Source: an uncultured Clostridium sp.
Lineage (GTDB): Bacteria; Bacillota; Clostridia; TANB77; CAG-508
Assembly: GCA_900553405.1 (NCBI GenBank)
Contig: USDF01000007.1
Span: forward strand, 1-42,876
DNA length: 42,876 bases
Direction: 5' to 3'
This document shows, in pieces, positions 15,605-23,775 of the stretch; position 1 is the first letter of the stretch, and each line of letters opens with the position of its first letter. The notes under the pieces were generated by a model, which saw nothing but the letters and a program-made list of their open reading frames with translations, was not told the origin of the DNA and ran no database searches. The position numbers were made by a program, and so were the translations under genes.

Positions 15605-17233
15605 TTATACTGCTATTCTTAATTGTTTAGCATGTTCAATAGATATTTCATTTACGTCTCCACTTGCTATTCTTGCTATTTCTTTTATTGTTTCTTCTTC
15701 ATTTAAACGTTCTATTTTTGTTCTAGTTTTATCATTTTCTACTTCTTTACTAATGTAGTAATTATAATCTCCTTTGGCTGCTATAGTTGCTAAATGTGTT
15801 ATACATAATATTTGGTGTTTTCTTGCTATATTTTTCATTTTAATGCTTACTGCTTTTGCTGCTTTTCCACTAATTCCTGTATCTATTTCATCAAATATTA
15901 GAACTGGTACTTTGTCCACATCTGCTAAAACTGATTTTATTCCAAGCATTATCCTAGACATTTCTCCACCTGATGCAATTTTTATAAGTGACTTTTCTTC
16001 TTCTCCTATATTTGTTGCAATCATAAATTCTACTATATCTAATCCATTTTTATTAAATTCATTTTCTGTATTAAAATCAATCTTTACATTGAATTTTGCA
16101 TTTGGCATTTCTAAATCTGATAGCTCTTTATTTATTTTATTTGATAATTCTTTAGCACATTCATTTCTAATTTGATTCATTTTATTTGCTAATGTACTCA
16201 TTTTTTCTTCTATTTTGCTTAATTCTTGCTTTAACTTATTATTTATTTCATCTAAATTTTCAATTTCATAAATTTCATTTTCTATTTGTTCTTCGTATTT
16301 TAATATTTCTTCTATACTATTTCCATATTTTCTTTTTAAAGAATATATTAAATCCAATCTCTCTTCAAGTTCATTTCTTTCTTCCTCATTAAAATATACA
16401 TCTTCTTTCATTTGTGAAATATCTCTATTTAGTTCTTGTATGTCATAATATATATTTTTTAATTCACTTAATTTTGAACTATATGTTTCATCAATATTTT
16501 CAATTTTTTCTAATGCTCTAATTGCTGAATTTATTCCATCTATAGCTTGCTCTGATAATGTACTATCTGCTATTTCTAAATTTTCTACTATTTTTTCTGA
16601 ATTCATTATTATTTTTCTTTGTTCTTCTAATTTTTCATCTTCTCCAACTTTTAAATTCACATTTTCTATTTCTTTCAATTGGTATCTTAAGAGATCTAAT
16701 TTTCTTTGTTTTTCTTTATCATCTCCATAATTATTTTTCAATTCTAATTTTATTTCATTATATCTTTTAAATAATTCTCTATATTCTTTTTTTATATTTA
16801 ATATTTTTTCACCTATAAAACTATCTAAATAGCCAATATGAGAAGTCTTGTCCATTATAGTTTGATTATCATTTTGACCATGAATGTCTATTATTTGCTT
16901 CATAAATCCTTTAAGTTCACTTACTGTTACTAATCTGCCATTTATTTTACAAGAATTTCTACCGTTTGTATAAATTTCCCTTGAAACTATAATATTACCA
17001 TCTATTGAGGTTGGATTTTCTGGCATATAAATTGATGCTTCTACATATGAATATTCTTCGCCTTTTCTAATCATTTCTTTTGAAAATCTATTACCGCAAA
17101 TTATTCCTAATGAATCTATTATTAGGGTTTTTCCTGCTCCTGTTTCTCCTGTTAAAACATTAAAACCATTTTCTAAATTTATGCTTAAATTATCTATAAT
17201 TCCTATATTTTTTATTTGTATTGTACTAATCAT
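15605..17233 (-). CDS. recN: DNA repair protein RecN
   Basis: 542 aa SMC-like ATPase acting in double-strand break repair. The ATG at 17233 is chosen because the in-frame ATG 15 bp upstream lies in the ribosome binding site (ATGGAGGTG). Walker A is GETGAGKT (about residues 29-36). The ABC signature is in KIASGGEMSRIMLGIK and Walker B in VPVLIFDEIDTGISGKAAK. A long coiled-coil region separates the two halves (about residues 150-360). The promoter is consensus with a LexA-like operator over the start of transcription, consistent with recN being a classical SOS gene. Confidence 0.95.
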   Translation of the reverse strand: MISTIQIKNIGIIDNLSINLENGFNVLTGETGAGKTLIIDSLGIICGNRFSKEMIRKGEEYSYVEASIYMPENPTSIDGNIIVSREIYTNGRNSCKINGRLVTVSELKGFMKQIIDIHGQNDNQTIMDKTSHIGYLDSFIGEKILNIKKEYRELFKRYNEIKLELKNNYGDDKEKQRKLDLLRYQLKEIENVNLKVGEDEKLEEQRKIIMNSEKIVENLEIADSTLSEQAIDGINSAIRALEKIENIDETYSSKLSELKNIYYDIQELNRDISQMKEDVYFNEEERNELEERLDLIYSLKRKYGNSIEEILKYEEQIENEIYEIENLDEINNKLKQELSKIEEKMSTLANKMNQIRNECAKELSNKINKELSDLEMPNAKFNVKIDFNTENEFNKNGLDIVEFMIATNIGEEEKSLIKIASGGEMSRIMLGIKSVLADVDKVPVLIFDEIDTGISGKAAKAVSIKMKNIARKHQILCITHLATIAAKGDYNYYISKEVENDKTRTKIERLNEEETIKEIARIASGDVNEISIEHAKQLRIAV

Positions 17234-17240
17234 ATAAAAC

Positions 17241-17272
17241 ACCTCCATACGAATTATTGTTCGTATGGAGGT
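17241..17272 (-). promoter_or_regulatory. LexA-like operator palindrome at recN
   Basis: A perfect 13-bp inverted repeat (ACCTCCATACGAA / TTCGTATGGAGGT) with a 6-nt centre. On the minus strand the core reads CGAACAATAATTCG, one base from the Firmicutes SOS box GAAC-N4-GTTC. It starts directly after the -10 hexamer and includes the recN ribosome binding site, so bound LexA would block transcription initiation. Confidence 0.75.
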
Positions 17273-17301
17273 ATTATAATATCGAATATTTGTTTTGTCA
17301 A
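17273..17301 (-). promoter_or_regulatory. Consensus sigma-A promoter of recN
   Basis: On the minus strand an exact TTGACA (17296-17301) and an exact TATAAT (17273-17278) are separated by 17 bp. The predicted start of transcription falls inside the adjacent operator palindrome. Confidence 0.88.
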
Positions 17302-17402
17302 TACTCTTTTATTAAATTTTTATCACATTTTAAATATAATTTTTAATATTAACTATATATAATCCTATTTTTATTTTCTTTTTTAGCGCATCTTTGCATA
17401 AT

Positions 17403-17494
17403 AAAATGTCAATAAAGAGTACCCCCTATTGACATTTTTGTATTACTAAAGTTCGCTAAAATGCGAACTTTAAAATTATGAGCTTGTCAAGCTA
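17403..17494. other. Three consecutive hairpins near the IS element's 3' end
   Basis: AAAATGTCAATA / TATTGACATTTT (17403-17438, 12 bp), TAAAGTTCGC / GCGAACTTTA (17447-17472, 10 bp) and AGCTT / AAGCT (about 17482-17494). Just beyond is ACTGTGTAAATTTA, similar to the TGTGTAAA common at IS256-family ends. These may belong to the element's terminus or to a separate small repeat. The rest of the recN-transposase gap (17302-17402) shows nothing beyond AT-rich sequence. Confidence 0.5.
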
Positions 17495-17526
17495 ACTGTG
17501 TAAATTTATTTTAATATATATCAAAC

Positions 17527-17559
17527 AATGGTAATATATGGTAATCATATATTACCATT
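17527..17559. terminator. Palindrome directly after the transposase stop
   Basis: AATGGTAATATATG and CATATATTACCATT are perfectly complementary (14 bp) around a 5-nt loop. It abuts the transposase stop codon. No T-run follows on the minus strand, so its terminator role is uncertain; it might instead be part of the element's end. Confidence 0.5.
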
Positions 17560-18816
17560 TTATATATTATCTTTTTCAATGTACTTTAAAAATCTATTTT
17601 CAAATAGCATAGCAAGTTCATTTTGTATTCTAACCCAATTTGAAATACCTTTAGCCCAATTTTTTTGTAAATCTTTTATTCGTAAATACAATACTTTCAT
17701 TAATGCATTTTCATTTATGAAAGAACCTTTGCCTTTTGTTACTTTTCTAAGACCGCTATTCAAACTCTCAATTGAATTTGTTGTATATATTGCTTTCCTA
17801 ATTCCTACTGTATAATCAAATAACTGATATATCCATTCTATATTTTCATCTACTTTTTTCATTAACTTCTTATTTTCTTTATACTTTTCCTTAAAATTCT
17901 CATATTCTAATTTAGCATTTTCAAGGTTACTAGCGGTATATATCTTTTTAAAATTAACAATGACTTCTTTAACATCCTTTTTAGGTAAAATGCTATATAT
18001 GTTCCTAACAATATGTACAATACAACGTTGAGTTATTGCTTGAGGATATACTTTTTCAATAGCATCAGGTAGGCCAACAAGTCCATCCATAGAAACAAAG
18101 AATATATCTTCAACATCTCTTGAATTTAAATCTTCAAAAATTTGACACCATTTAGTTACAGATTCATTTTTTTCTATCCATACTCCTAATACATCTTTTA
18201 ACCCTTTAGCATCAACTCCTAAAACTACATATATTGCTTTTTTAACACTTTTTAAATCTTCTTTTACAGAACAATACAAACAATCTACATACACAAAAGG
18301 ATAACATTTTTCTAACTTTCTATTTCTCCATTTTACAACTTCCTCATTTACAGATTTTGTCATATTACTAATAGTTTCTTCACTTAGTTCGATAGAATAT
18401 ATTTCTCTTATTGTATCTTTGATATCTCTTAAAGAATTACCTTTTGCATACATTGATATTACTAGATTATCAAATCCTTCTAATACTTTTTGTCTCTTTT
18501 TCACTATCTGTGGCTCAAATTTTCCATCTCTATCTCTTGGCAGAACTATTGTAATTTCACCATTATCAGTTTTAACTTTCTTTCCTTTAGAAGTTACGCC
18601 ATTCCTTCTATTAGTTGTTGTTTTACTCTCATGAGAGCCTTTTTCATATTCCATAAACTCATTAAATTCTTCATCAAGTAACCTCTGAACTACCTTACCA
18701 TACATTTGATTTAATGCTTTAGAAATTTCAGGAGCAGTTTTAATTCCCTTTTGCATAAGCAAATCTAATATTTGATTATCAATTTTTTCTTCTTTACTTA
18801 ATTCTTTTTTAGCCAT
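17560..18816 (-). CDS. IS256-family transposase
   Basis: 418 aa, full length for IS256-family (MULE-like DDE) transposases. The triad is visible as Asp178 (FVYVDCLY), Asp244 (VSMDGLVGLPDAIEKVYP) and Glu350 (TTNSIESLNSGLRKV). The family block QRCIVHIVRN lies at residues 263-272. The N-terminal part carries RRNGVTSKGKKVKTDNGEI, a typical DNA-binding region. It appears intact. Its GGAGG ribosome binding site lies inside the end of the upstream 261-aa gene, which it overlaps by 8 bp, so the two are probably translationally coupled. No matching terminal inverted repeats were found by eye at both ends. Confidence 0.95.
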   Translation of the reverse strand: MAKKELSKEEKIDNQILDLLMQKGIKTAPEISKALNQMYGKVVQRLLDEEFNEFMEYEKGSHESKTTTNRRNGVTSKGKKVKTDNGEITIVLPRDRDGKFEPQIVKKRQKVLEGFDNLVISMYAKGNSLRDIKDTIREIYSIELSEETISNMTKSVNEEVVKWRNRKLEKCYPFVYVDCLYCSVKEDLKSVKKAIYVVLGVDAKGLKDVLGVWIEKNESVTKWCQIFEDLNSRDVEDIFFVSMDGLVGLPDAIEKVYPQAITQRCIVHIVRNIYSILPKKDVKEVIVNFKKIYTASNLENAKLEYENFKEKYKENKKLMKKVDENIEWIYQLFDYTVGIRKAIYTTNSIESLNSGLRKVTKGKGSFINENALMKVLYLRIKDLQKNWAKGISNWVRIQNELAMLFENRFLKYIEKDNI

Positions 18817-19594
18817 TTAAATATTCCTCCAATTTATCATTATACTCATTATACAAGAAGCAAATTAAATCTAGCCAATCTTTTTTACTAAAGTTTCTAC
18901 CAAATTCAAAAGAATTAATATATGGTAAACAAAACCCTATTACTTCATTAATATTAGTACATAACGGTTCTTTAGTTTTTAACTTATTTAAGCATTTCCT
19001 CATCTCATAAATAGTGTAAAACGGATAAAACAGCATTCTTAATTGCTGTGGGTATTTATAAAATGTATCAATTTCTTTTTGCATTTTATCAAGCATGATT
19101 AAAATTAAGCTATTATCCACATAAACACTCTTAAAAAGTTCAAGATTAATTTTATACTTTTCATAATCTTGTGCAAGAAACAAATCTTTTAAAGCAACCT
19201 TCATCTTCCTAGAAGGATGGTCTGCCCAAAACCTAGTAATTGATTCAAAAGTACTATCTGGGGAGTGAATTATTTTTACAGTATTATACACAATTTTTAC
19301 AGCACGTTCAATATTTTTATTTGGTATGGTAATGAAAAAGAGAATATCTTTTAAATGTCTAGCTTGAAAATCCTCGAATTTTTCTAACCAGAAACGAGTA
19401 TCATTTTCATTATCAAAGTATATTCCAAGAATTTGCCTAGATTCCATAATATCTAAACCAAAAACGATATACACTTTTTTGTTAGTTAAGCAAGTATCGG
19501 TTCTAATTTTAATGTCCTTTGTTACAACATAAACTGCAATAAAACAGTTACTAAATTTCCTTTTTTGAAAATCTGTTAAATTAATTTTTTCCAT
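18809..19594 (-). CDS. Catalytically dead IS256 transposase paralogue
   Basis: 261 aa. Residues about 15-261 align along their length with residues about 172-418 of the adjacent transposase. For example, ILGIYFDNENDTRFWLEKFE here corresponds to VLGVWIEKNESVTKWCQIFE there, and NFSKKDWLDLICFLYNEYND to NWAKGISNWVRIQNELAMLF. The N-terminal DNA-binding half is missing. The catalytic positions are changed: FVYVD becomes FIAVY, SMDGL becomes TIPNK, and the NSIESLN glutamate is not kept. It has its own AAAGGAAC ribosome binding site and feeds into the transposase by an 8-bp overlap. It may regulate or assist transposition, or be a decayed copy. The intact frame and coupling argue for function. Confidence 0.75.
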   Translation of the reverse strand: MEKINLTDFQKRKFSNCFIAVYVVTKDIKIRTDTCLTNKKVYIVFGLDIMESRQILGIYFDNENDTRFWLEKFEDFQARHLKDILFFITIPNKNIERAVKIVYNTVKIIHSPDSTFESITRFWADHPSRKMKVALKDLFLAQDYEKYKINLELFKSVYVDNSLILIMLDKMQKEIDTFYKYPQQLRMLFYPFYTIYEMRKCLNKLKTKEPLCTNINEVIGFCLPYINSFEFGRNFSKKDWLDLICFLYNEYNDKLEEYLNG

Positions 19595-19618
19595 TTCTTG
19601 TTCCTTTCCATGCTAGCA

Positions 19619-19647
19619 AAGGCGCCATTAGTGAGGCGTCTTTTTTT
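19619..19647 (+). terminator. Plus-strand terminator hairpin next to the IS element
   Basis: GGCGCC and GGCGTC pair with one G-T wobble around an 8-base loop, followed by seven T's on the plus strand. No plus-strand gene ends here now, so it may be left from a gene disrupted by the IS element. Confidence 0.55.
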
Positions 19648-19693
19648 CGTTTCAAAAAAAGGACAACGCAAAAAAAGAAAGGTGACAAAATAT

Positions 19694-19810
19694 ATGAATT
19701 TTAGTAATATGTTAGAAATATTAAAAGAAAAAAATAAAGGAAAGATAGTAATAATAAAATTATTAAAGAAAATTATATATTCAAATTCAAAAAATCTACG
19801 AATTTATTAA
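19694..19810 (+). CDS. Possible 38-aa basic peptide
   Basis: A short frame starts at an ATG 6 bp after an AAAGGTGA ribosome binding site. The peptide (MNFSNMLEILKEKNKGKIVI, then a Lys/Ile-rich part ending NLRIY) is basic and amphipathic. It lies between the IS element and rpmF with no clear promoter. AT-rich sequence gives such frames by chance, so this is a weak call. Confidence 0.25.
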   Translation: MNFSNMLEILKEKNKGKIVIIKLLKKIIYSNSKNLRIY

Positions 19811-19828
19811 TAATTTTTTATCTATGTA

Positions 19829-19857
19829 TTGACAAAATATAAAAAAATTAGTATAAT
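19829..19857 (+). promoter_or_regulatory. Consensus sigma-A promoter of rpmF
   Basis: Exact TTGACA (19829-19834) and exact TATAAT (19852-19857) with a 17-bp spacer, about 73 bp upstream of rpmF. Confidence 0.88.
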
Positions 19858-19930
19858 TTTATGGTACTTGAAAAAGAGAAAACTATGTAAAATAGATACA
19901 TAAAGATAAATTTGCGAGGGGGGAATAAAA

Positions 19931-20113
19931 ATGGCACAACCAAAAAGAAGATGGTCAAAAGCAAGAACAGGATTAAAAAGATCAACATGGAAATTAGAAA
20001 ATAAAAATTTAGTAGCATGCCCACATTGCCACGAAATGGTAATGCAACATAGAGTTTGCTCTAATTGCGGATACTATAATGGAAAAGAAATAATAGCAAA
20101 AAAAGAAGACTAG
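19931..20113 (+). CDS. rpmF: 50S ribosomal protein L32 (zinc-binding form)
   Basis: 60 aa. The start MAQPKRRWSKARTGLKRSTW is diagnostic of L32. Cys30, Cys33, Cys43 and Cys46 (ACPHC and VCSNC) form the zinc ribbon of the C+ form of L32. The ribosome binding site is a strong GAGGGGGG. It is a single-gene unit with a consensus promoter and its own terminator. The DUF177 (yceD-type) gene that often precedes rpmF is not present. Confidence 0.97.
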   Translation: MAQPKRRWSKARTGLKRSTWKLENKNLVACPHCHEMVMQHRVCSNCGYYNGKEIIAKKED

Positions 20114-20133
20114 AATGTTAAGTAATAAAAATT

Positions 20134-20159
20134 GCACAGTATTTATACTGTGTTTTTTT
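20134..20159 (+). terminator. rpmF terminator
   Basis: CACAGTA / TACTGTG pair closely around a short AT loop and are followed by seven T's, about 20 bp after the rpmF stop. Confidence 0.9.
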
Positions 20160-20249
20160 ATTATTTTACTCAAAGATATTTTCAAGCCAAAAAAGTAATG
20201 TTATAATAAATCAAAAATAATAGAAAATATACAGATAGGAGTTACACAA

Positions 20250-21992
20250 ATGATAGATATACTGAATAAAATAATGAAACAAATAAAAGAAAACAAATGG
20301 ATACACTACATAATAATAATTGCTATAGGTATTGTACTAAGTATACCTTTATCTAAAATACAAATTCGAAATACACATGACGGGGTACTTCATATGTTAA
20401 GAATATTGGGAACAAAAGATACACTGGAAATAGGTCAGATTCCTCCTCTTATTAATCAAAATTATTGTAATGGAGCAGGCTATGCAATGAATCTATTTTA
20501 TCCACCTATAGTAACATATATTCCACTATTAATAAAAATATTCACATCAAGCTATATGATAACATTAAAAATATTTGGTGGCATATGTATAGTACTTTCA
20601 GGTATTACAATGTATCAATTTGTTTATAATGTAACTAACAAAAGAATTATAGCTTTATTTTCGGCAATTTTTTATTTAATAGCTCCTTATAAACTAGCAA
20701 ATGTATATAAAAGGTTTGCTATTGGAGAATTTACAGCATTAGCATTTATGCCAATGGTATTTTTAGGATTATATAATTTATTTAATCAAGATGGAAAAAA
20801 ACATTACTATATTGTAATTGGTGCAGTAGGGTTAATGCTTTGCCATACAGTCACAACATTATACACAGCAATATTTTGCTTAATATATGTATTGTTTAAT
20901 ATAAAGAAAATAAAAGAAAAAGGAATAATAAAAAAATGTATAATAGATGTAATATTTATTTTACTAATAAGCATTTTATTTTGGTTTCCTTTATTAGAAG
21001 CTACGAAAGCTTGTGATTATGCAATTATGGATGATTCAATAATTGCAACAAATGGACAATATGCTTCCAGTCATACTATTTCTTTATCGCAGTTATTTAA
21101 AGATAAAGGAGAAGAAAATGGAACTACATTTTTAATTGGAATTCCAACCATTGCATTACTAATATTGACAATATTCGTCTATAAAAAAATAGATAACTCA
21201 TATAAAGAGATATATCTGATAAATTTAATATTTGCTTTGATATCTATTTTTATGGCAAGTAGATTCTTTCCATGGAAGATTATGCCTGGAATATTATGCA
21301 AATTGCAATATCCATGGAGAATGATGGGATTTTTTAACTTCTTTACAAGTTTTATATGTGGAGTAAATTTATATATTATATTAAGACAACTAATAAAAAG
21401 AGATAATATTCGTCTAATTGTTTCTATAATTTTTGTTGTATTATCTGTGATTTATAGCAATAAAATTATGTCTAGTTTCTACGCAACAGATACCAATTTA
21501 GATAATACTTACGAAACAGCAATATTAAAAAATAAAAAAATATCTCATATGTCAATAAATCGTGATTATATGCCTGTTAGAGCTATAAATCTACAAAATT
21601 CTTATGTAATGCAAAGAAAAGATACTACATATATCCTAGAGGGAAGTGCTAATATTATAAATGAAAATAAAGTAAATCTTACAGACAATATAGAAATTGA
21701 GAATATTACAAAAGATACAACACTAGAATTTCCATATTATTATTATGTAGGTTATAAAGTTACTATTGAAATGTCAGATGGAAGTGTAAAAGATATAAAA
21801 CCAATAGAATCTAAAAATGGTTATCTTTCATGTGTTATAGATGAAAATATAGATAGGGCTATTATAAAAGTAGAATATGTTGGAACTACAATTACTTATG
21901 TTTCATATATTATTTCACTAATAAGTTTAATTGGTTTTATTATATATGTAAGATATGAAGTAAAAAAAGGAGAAGATAATGTCAAAAATTAA
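20250..21992 (+). CDS. GT-C-like polytopic membrane protein (PTPS_related/YfhO-like), copy 1
   Basis: 580 aa. A first membrane helix (about residues 18-36) is followed by an external loop with IRNTHDGVLHMLR, where an acidic residue after TM1 resembles the catalytic loop of GT-C glycosyltransferases. About ten further helices follow, then a C-terminal soluble domain of roughly 130 residues. The overall pattern (YKLANVYKRFAIGEFTALAF, LMLCHTVTTLYTAIF) matches membrane proteins annotated as 6-pyruvoyl-tetrahydropterin-synthase-related or YfhO-like, which are suspected lipid-linked sugar transferases. The function is an inference. It overlaps its tandem paralogue by 14 bp. Confidence 0.75.
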   Translation: MIDILNKIMKQIKENKWIHYIIIIAIGIVLSIPLSKIQIRNTHDGVLHMLRILGTKDTLEIGQIPPLINQNYCNGAGYAMNLFYPPIVTYIPLLIKIFTSSYMITLKIFGGICIVLSGITMYQFVYNVTNKRIIALFSAIFYLIAPYKLANVYKRFAIGEFTALAFMPMVFLGLYNLFNQDGKKHYYIVIGAVGLMLCHTVTTLYTAIFCLIYVLFNIKKIKEKGIIKKCIIDVIFILLISILFWFPLLEATKACDYAIMDDSIIATNGQYASSHTISLSQLFKDKGEENGTTFLIGIPTIALLILTIFVYKKIDNSYKEIYLINLIFALISIFMASRFFPWKIMPGILCKLQYPWRMMGFFNFFTSFICGVNLYIILRQLIKRDNIRLIVSIIFVVLSVIYSNKIMSSFYATDTNLDNTYETAILKNKKISHMSINRDYMPVRAINLQNSYVMQRKDTTYILEGSANIINENKVNLTDNIEIENITKDTTLEFPYYYYVGYKVTIEMSDGSVKDIKPIESKNGYLSCVIDENIDRAIIKVEYVGTTITYVSYIISLISLIGFIIYVRYEVKKGEDNVKN

Positions 21993-23706
21993 AGCTATAT
22001 TAGAAAAGGAAAACGTAAAATGCATAATATTATTATTTATAGCTTCATTATTCATTTGCATGCCATTGATAAGCCAAAAAATAGATATAACATATGATGA
22101 CGGAATCCAACATATAGCAAGGCTAATGGGAACATATCAGTCCATTACAGAAGGTCAGAGTTTTCCAGTTATAATGTCAAATTTCTGCAATGGATTTGGA
22201 TATTCGTGGAATCTGTTTTATAGTCCGCTTACAGCATATTTACCATCAATATTTAAAATTTTTGGAGCATCATTTATTGAATGTATAAAAATATTTATGT
22301 TTTTATGTATTTTTGCATCTGCTATTGCTATGTACTTTTGCACAAAAGAGATAACAAAAAACAAAAAAATAGCTGTACTTGCAGGAATATTTTATGTTTT
22401 TGCCCCATATAGACTAACAGATATGTATTTGCGAAATGCATTAGCAGAGCTAGTTTCATTCACATTCTTACCAATGGTATTTCAGGGATTATATGGAGTA
22501 TTAAAAAACAAACCAAAAAGAGAATACATATTTATAGCTGGATGTGTTGGATTGATCTTAACGCATACAGTAATTACTTTATATGTTGCAATTATTTGCT
22601 TTATCTATTTATTAACTCAAATTAAGAAATTAAAGGAATCTAAAAAAATAGCAATAAAAATTGTAATTTACATTGTAGTTATATTAGCTATAACAAGTTT
22701 CTTTTGGATACCACTATTAGAACATAAATTAAATGCAAATTATGAAGTATTTAAACCAGGCAGGATGGAAAGAACGGACGTACTTATAGCATTCAAATTA
22801 AATTTCTATGACTTATTTGTAACAAAATCAAGTAATATTATGATTTACGAAATAGGGTTATTAAGTGTTATAGCCTTAATATTAACACCTTTAGTTATAA
22901 AAAAAATAAACAGAAAATTAAAAGGAACAGATTGTTACTACTTCTATTTATTTTCACTAATAACAGGAATAGTATGCTGTATTATGACTTTAAACATATT
23001 TCCTTTTGAGAATTTACCAGCTACACTAAAAATGTTACAATTTTCATTTAGATTATTAGAGTTTTCATCATTTTTCTTTGCATTTGTAGTTGCAGTTAAT
23101 ATAAAAATACTAATAAAGAATTTGAATTATAAAGATATTTTTGTAGTAACAGGAATATTAATGCTGACTACATTAACGTTTATTTCACACTTACATTTTA
23201 AAGAAGAAGATATAGATGAAAGTAAGTTATGGCCAGCGGTAGCAGTTACAGAAAATACTGGTAGAGTTCACGCTGGTTGTGCAAGTTTTGAATACTTACC
23301 ATGCAAAGCTTTTGAAAATAGAAAATATATAGAACAAAGATCAGATGATGTAATTGTACTTAATGGAACAGCTAATATAGAAAACAAACAAAAAAATGGA
23401 ACTAAATTAACTTGCAATATTAGCAATGTAACAGACGAAACTGAAATAGAACTTCCTTATATTTATTATTTAGGATATAATGTTAAGTTAGAAGATAATG
23501 GCAAAAAGAAAAATCTAAAAACATTTGAAAATGAAAATGGATTTGTAGGAGTTAAAGTTTCAAATGTCGAAGAAGGAACATTAAAAGTTGAATATACTGG
23601 AACGCCAATAATGCATATTTCTAGATTTATTTCTATAATTGGAGTAGGATTAGTTATATGTAAGAGAATTGTTATAGACAGGAAAGTATTGCATAAAGTT
23701 ACATAA
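21979..23706 (+). CDS. GT-C-like polytopic membrane protein, copy 2 (tandem paralogue)
   Basis: 575 aa with the same architecture as the preceding gene. Corresponding blocks: ITYDDGIQHIARLMGTYQSI against IRNTHDGVLHMLRILGTKDT, YRLTDMYLRNALAELVSFTF against YKLANVYKRFAIGEFTALAF, and LILTHTVITLYVAIIC against LMLCHTVTTLYTAIFC. The conserved acidic residue after TM1 is kept, here DDG. It starts inside the end of copy 1, so both are co-translated. It arose by tandem duplication and has diverged strongly. The two may act as a pair on surface glycan or lipid-linked sugar, but no substrate is visible. Confidence 0.75.
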   Translation: MSKIKAILEKENVKCIILLFIASLFICMPLISQKIDITYDDGIQHIARLMGTYQSITEGQSFPVIMSNFCNGFGYSWNLFYSPLTAYLPSIFKIFGASFIECIKIFMFLCIFASAIAMYFCTKEITKNKKIAVLAGIFYVFAPYRLTDMYLRNALAELVSFTFLPMVFQGLYGVLKNKPKREYIFIAGCVGLILTHTVITLYVAIICFIYLLTQIKKLKESKKIAIKIVIYIVVILAITSFFWIPLLEHKLNANYEVFKPGRMERTDVLIAFKLNFYDLFVTKSSNIMIYEIGLLSVIALILTPLVIKKINRKLKGTDCYYFYLFSLITGIVCCIMTLNIFPFENLPATLKMLQFSFRLLEFSSFFFAFVVAVNIKILIKNLNYKDIFVVTGILMLTTLTFISHLHFKEEDIDESKLWPAVAVTENTGRVHAGCASFEYLPCKAFENRKYIEQRSDDVIVLNGTANIENKQKNGTKLTCNISNVTDETEIELPYIYYLGYNVKLEDNGKKKNLKTFENENGFVGVKVSNVEEGTLKVEYTGTPIMHISRFISIIGVGLVICKRIVIDRKVLHKVT

Positions 23707-23775
23707 TATGGTACAATTTTATTAGTCATTTTTAATATTTTAACACTATAAAAGCATCTTAATGAGGAAAACAAT

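Larger units (their letters stand above)
17490..19640 (-). mobile_element. IS256-family element with an extra transposase-like gene
   Basis: The element contains the transposase gene and the upstream overlapping paralogue. An IS256-like end (ACTGTGTAAATTTA) is visible near 17494, downstream of the transposase. No inverted counterpart with TTACACAG was found between 19595 and 19930. The outer limits given here are therefore approximate, and the upstream end may be lost or divergent. Confidence 0.6.

Noticed and set aside
17395..17500. Possible CRISPR-like repeats next to the IS element
   Set aside because: The three hairpins have different sequences and irregular spacing; no repeat-spacer pattern.
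19598..19693. N-terminal extension of the 38-aa peptide frame through the terminator hairpin
   Set aside because: It would translate the GGCGCC/GGCGTC hairpin and T-run and has no ribosome binding site; only the short form has one.
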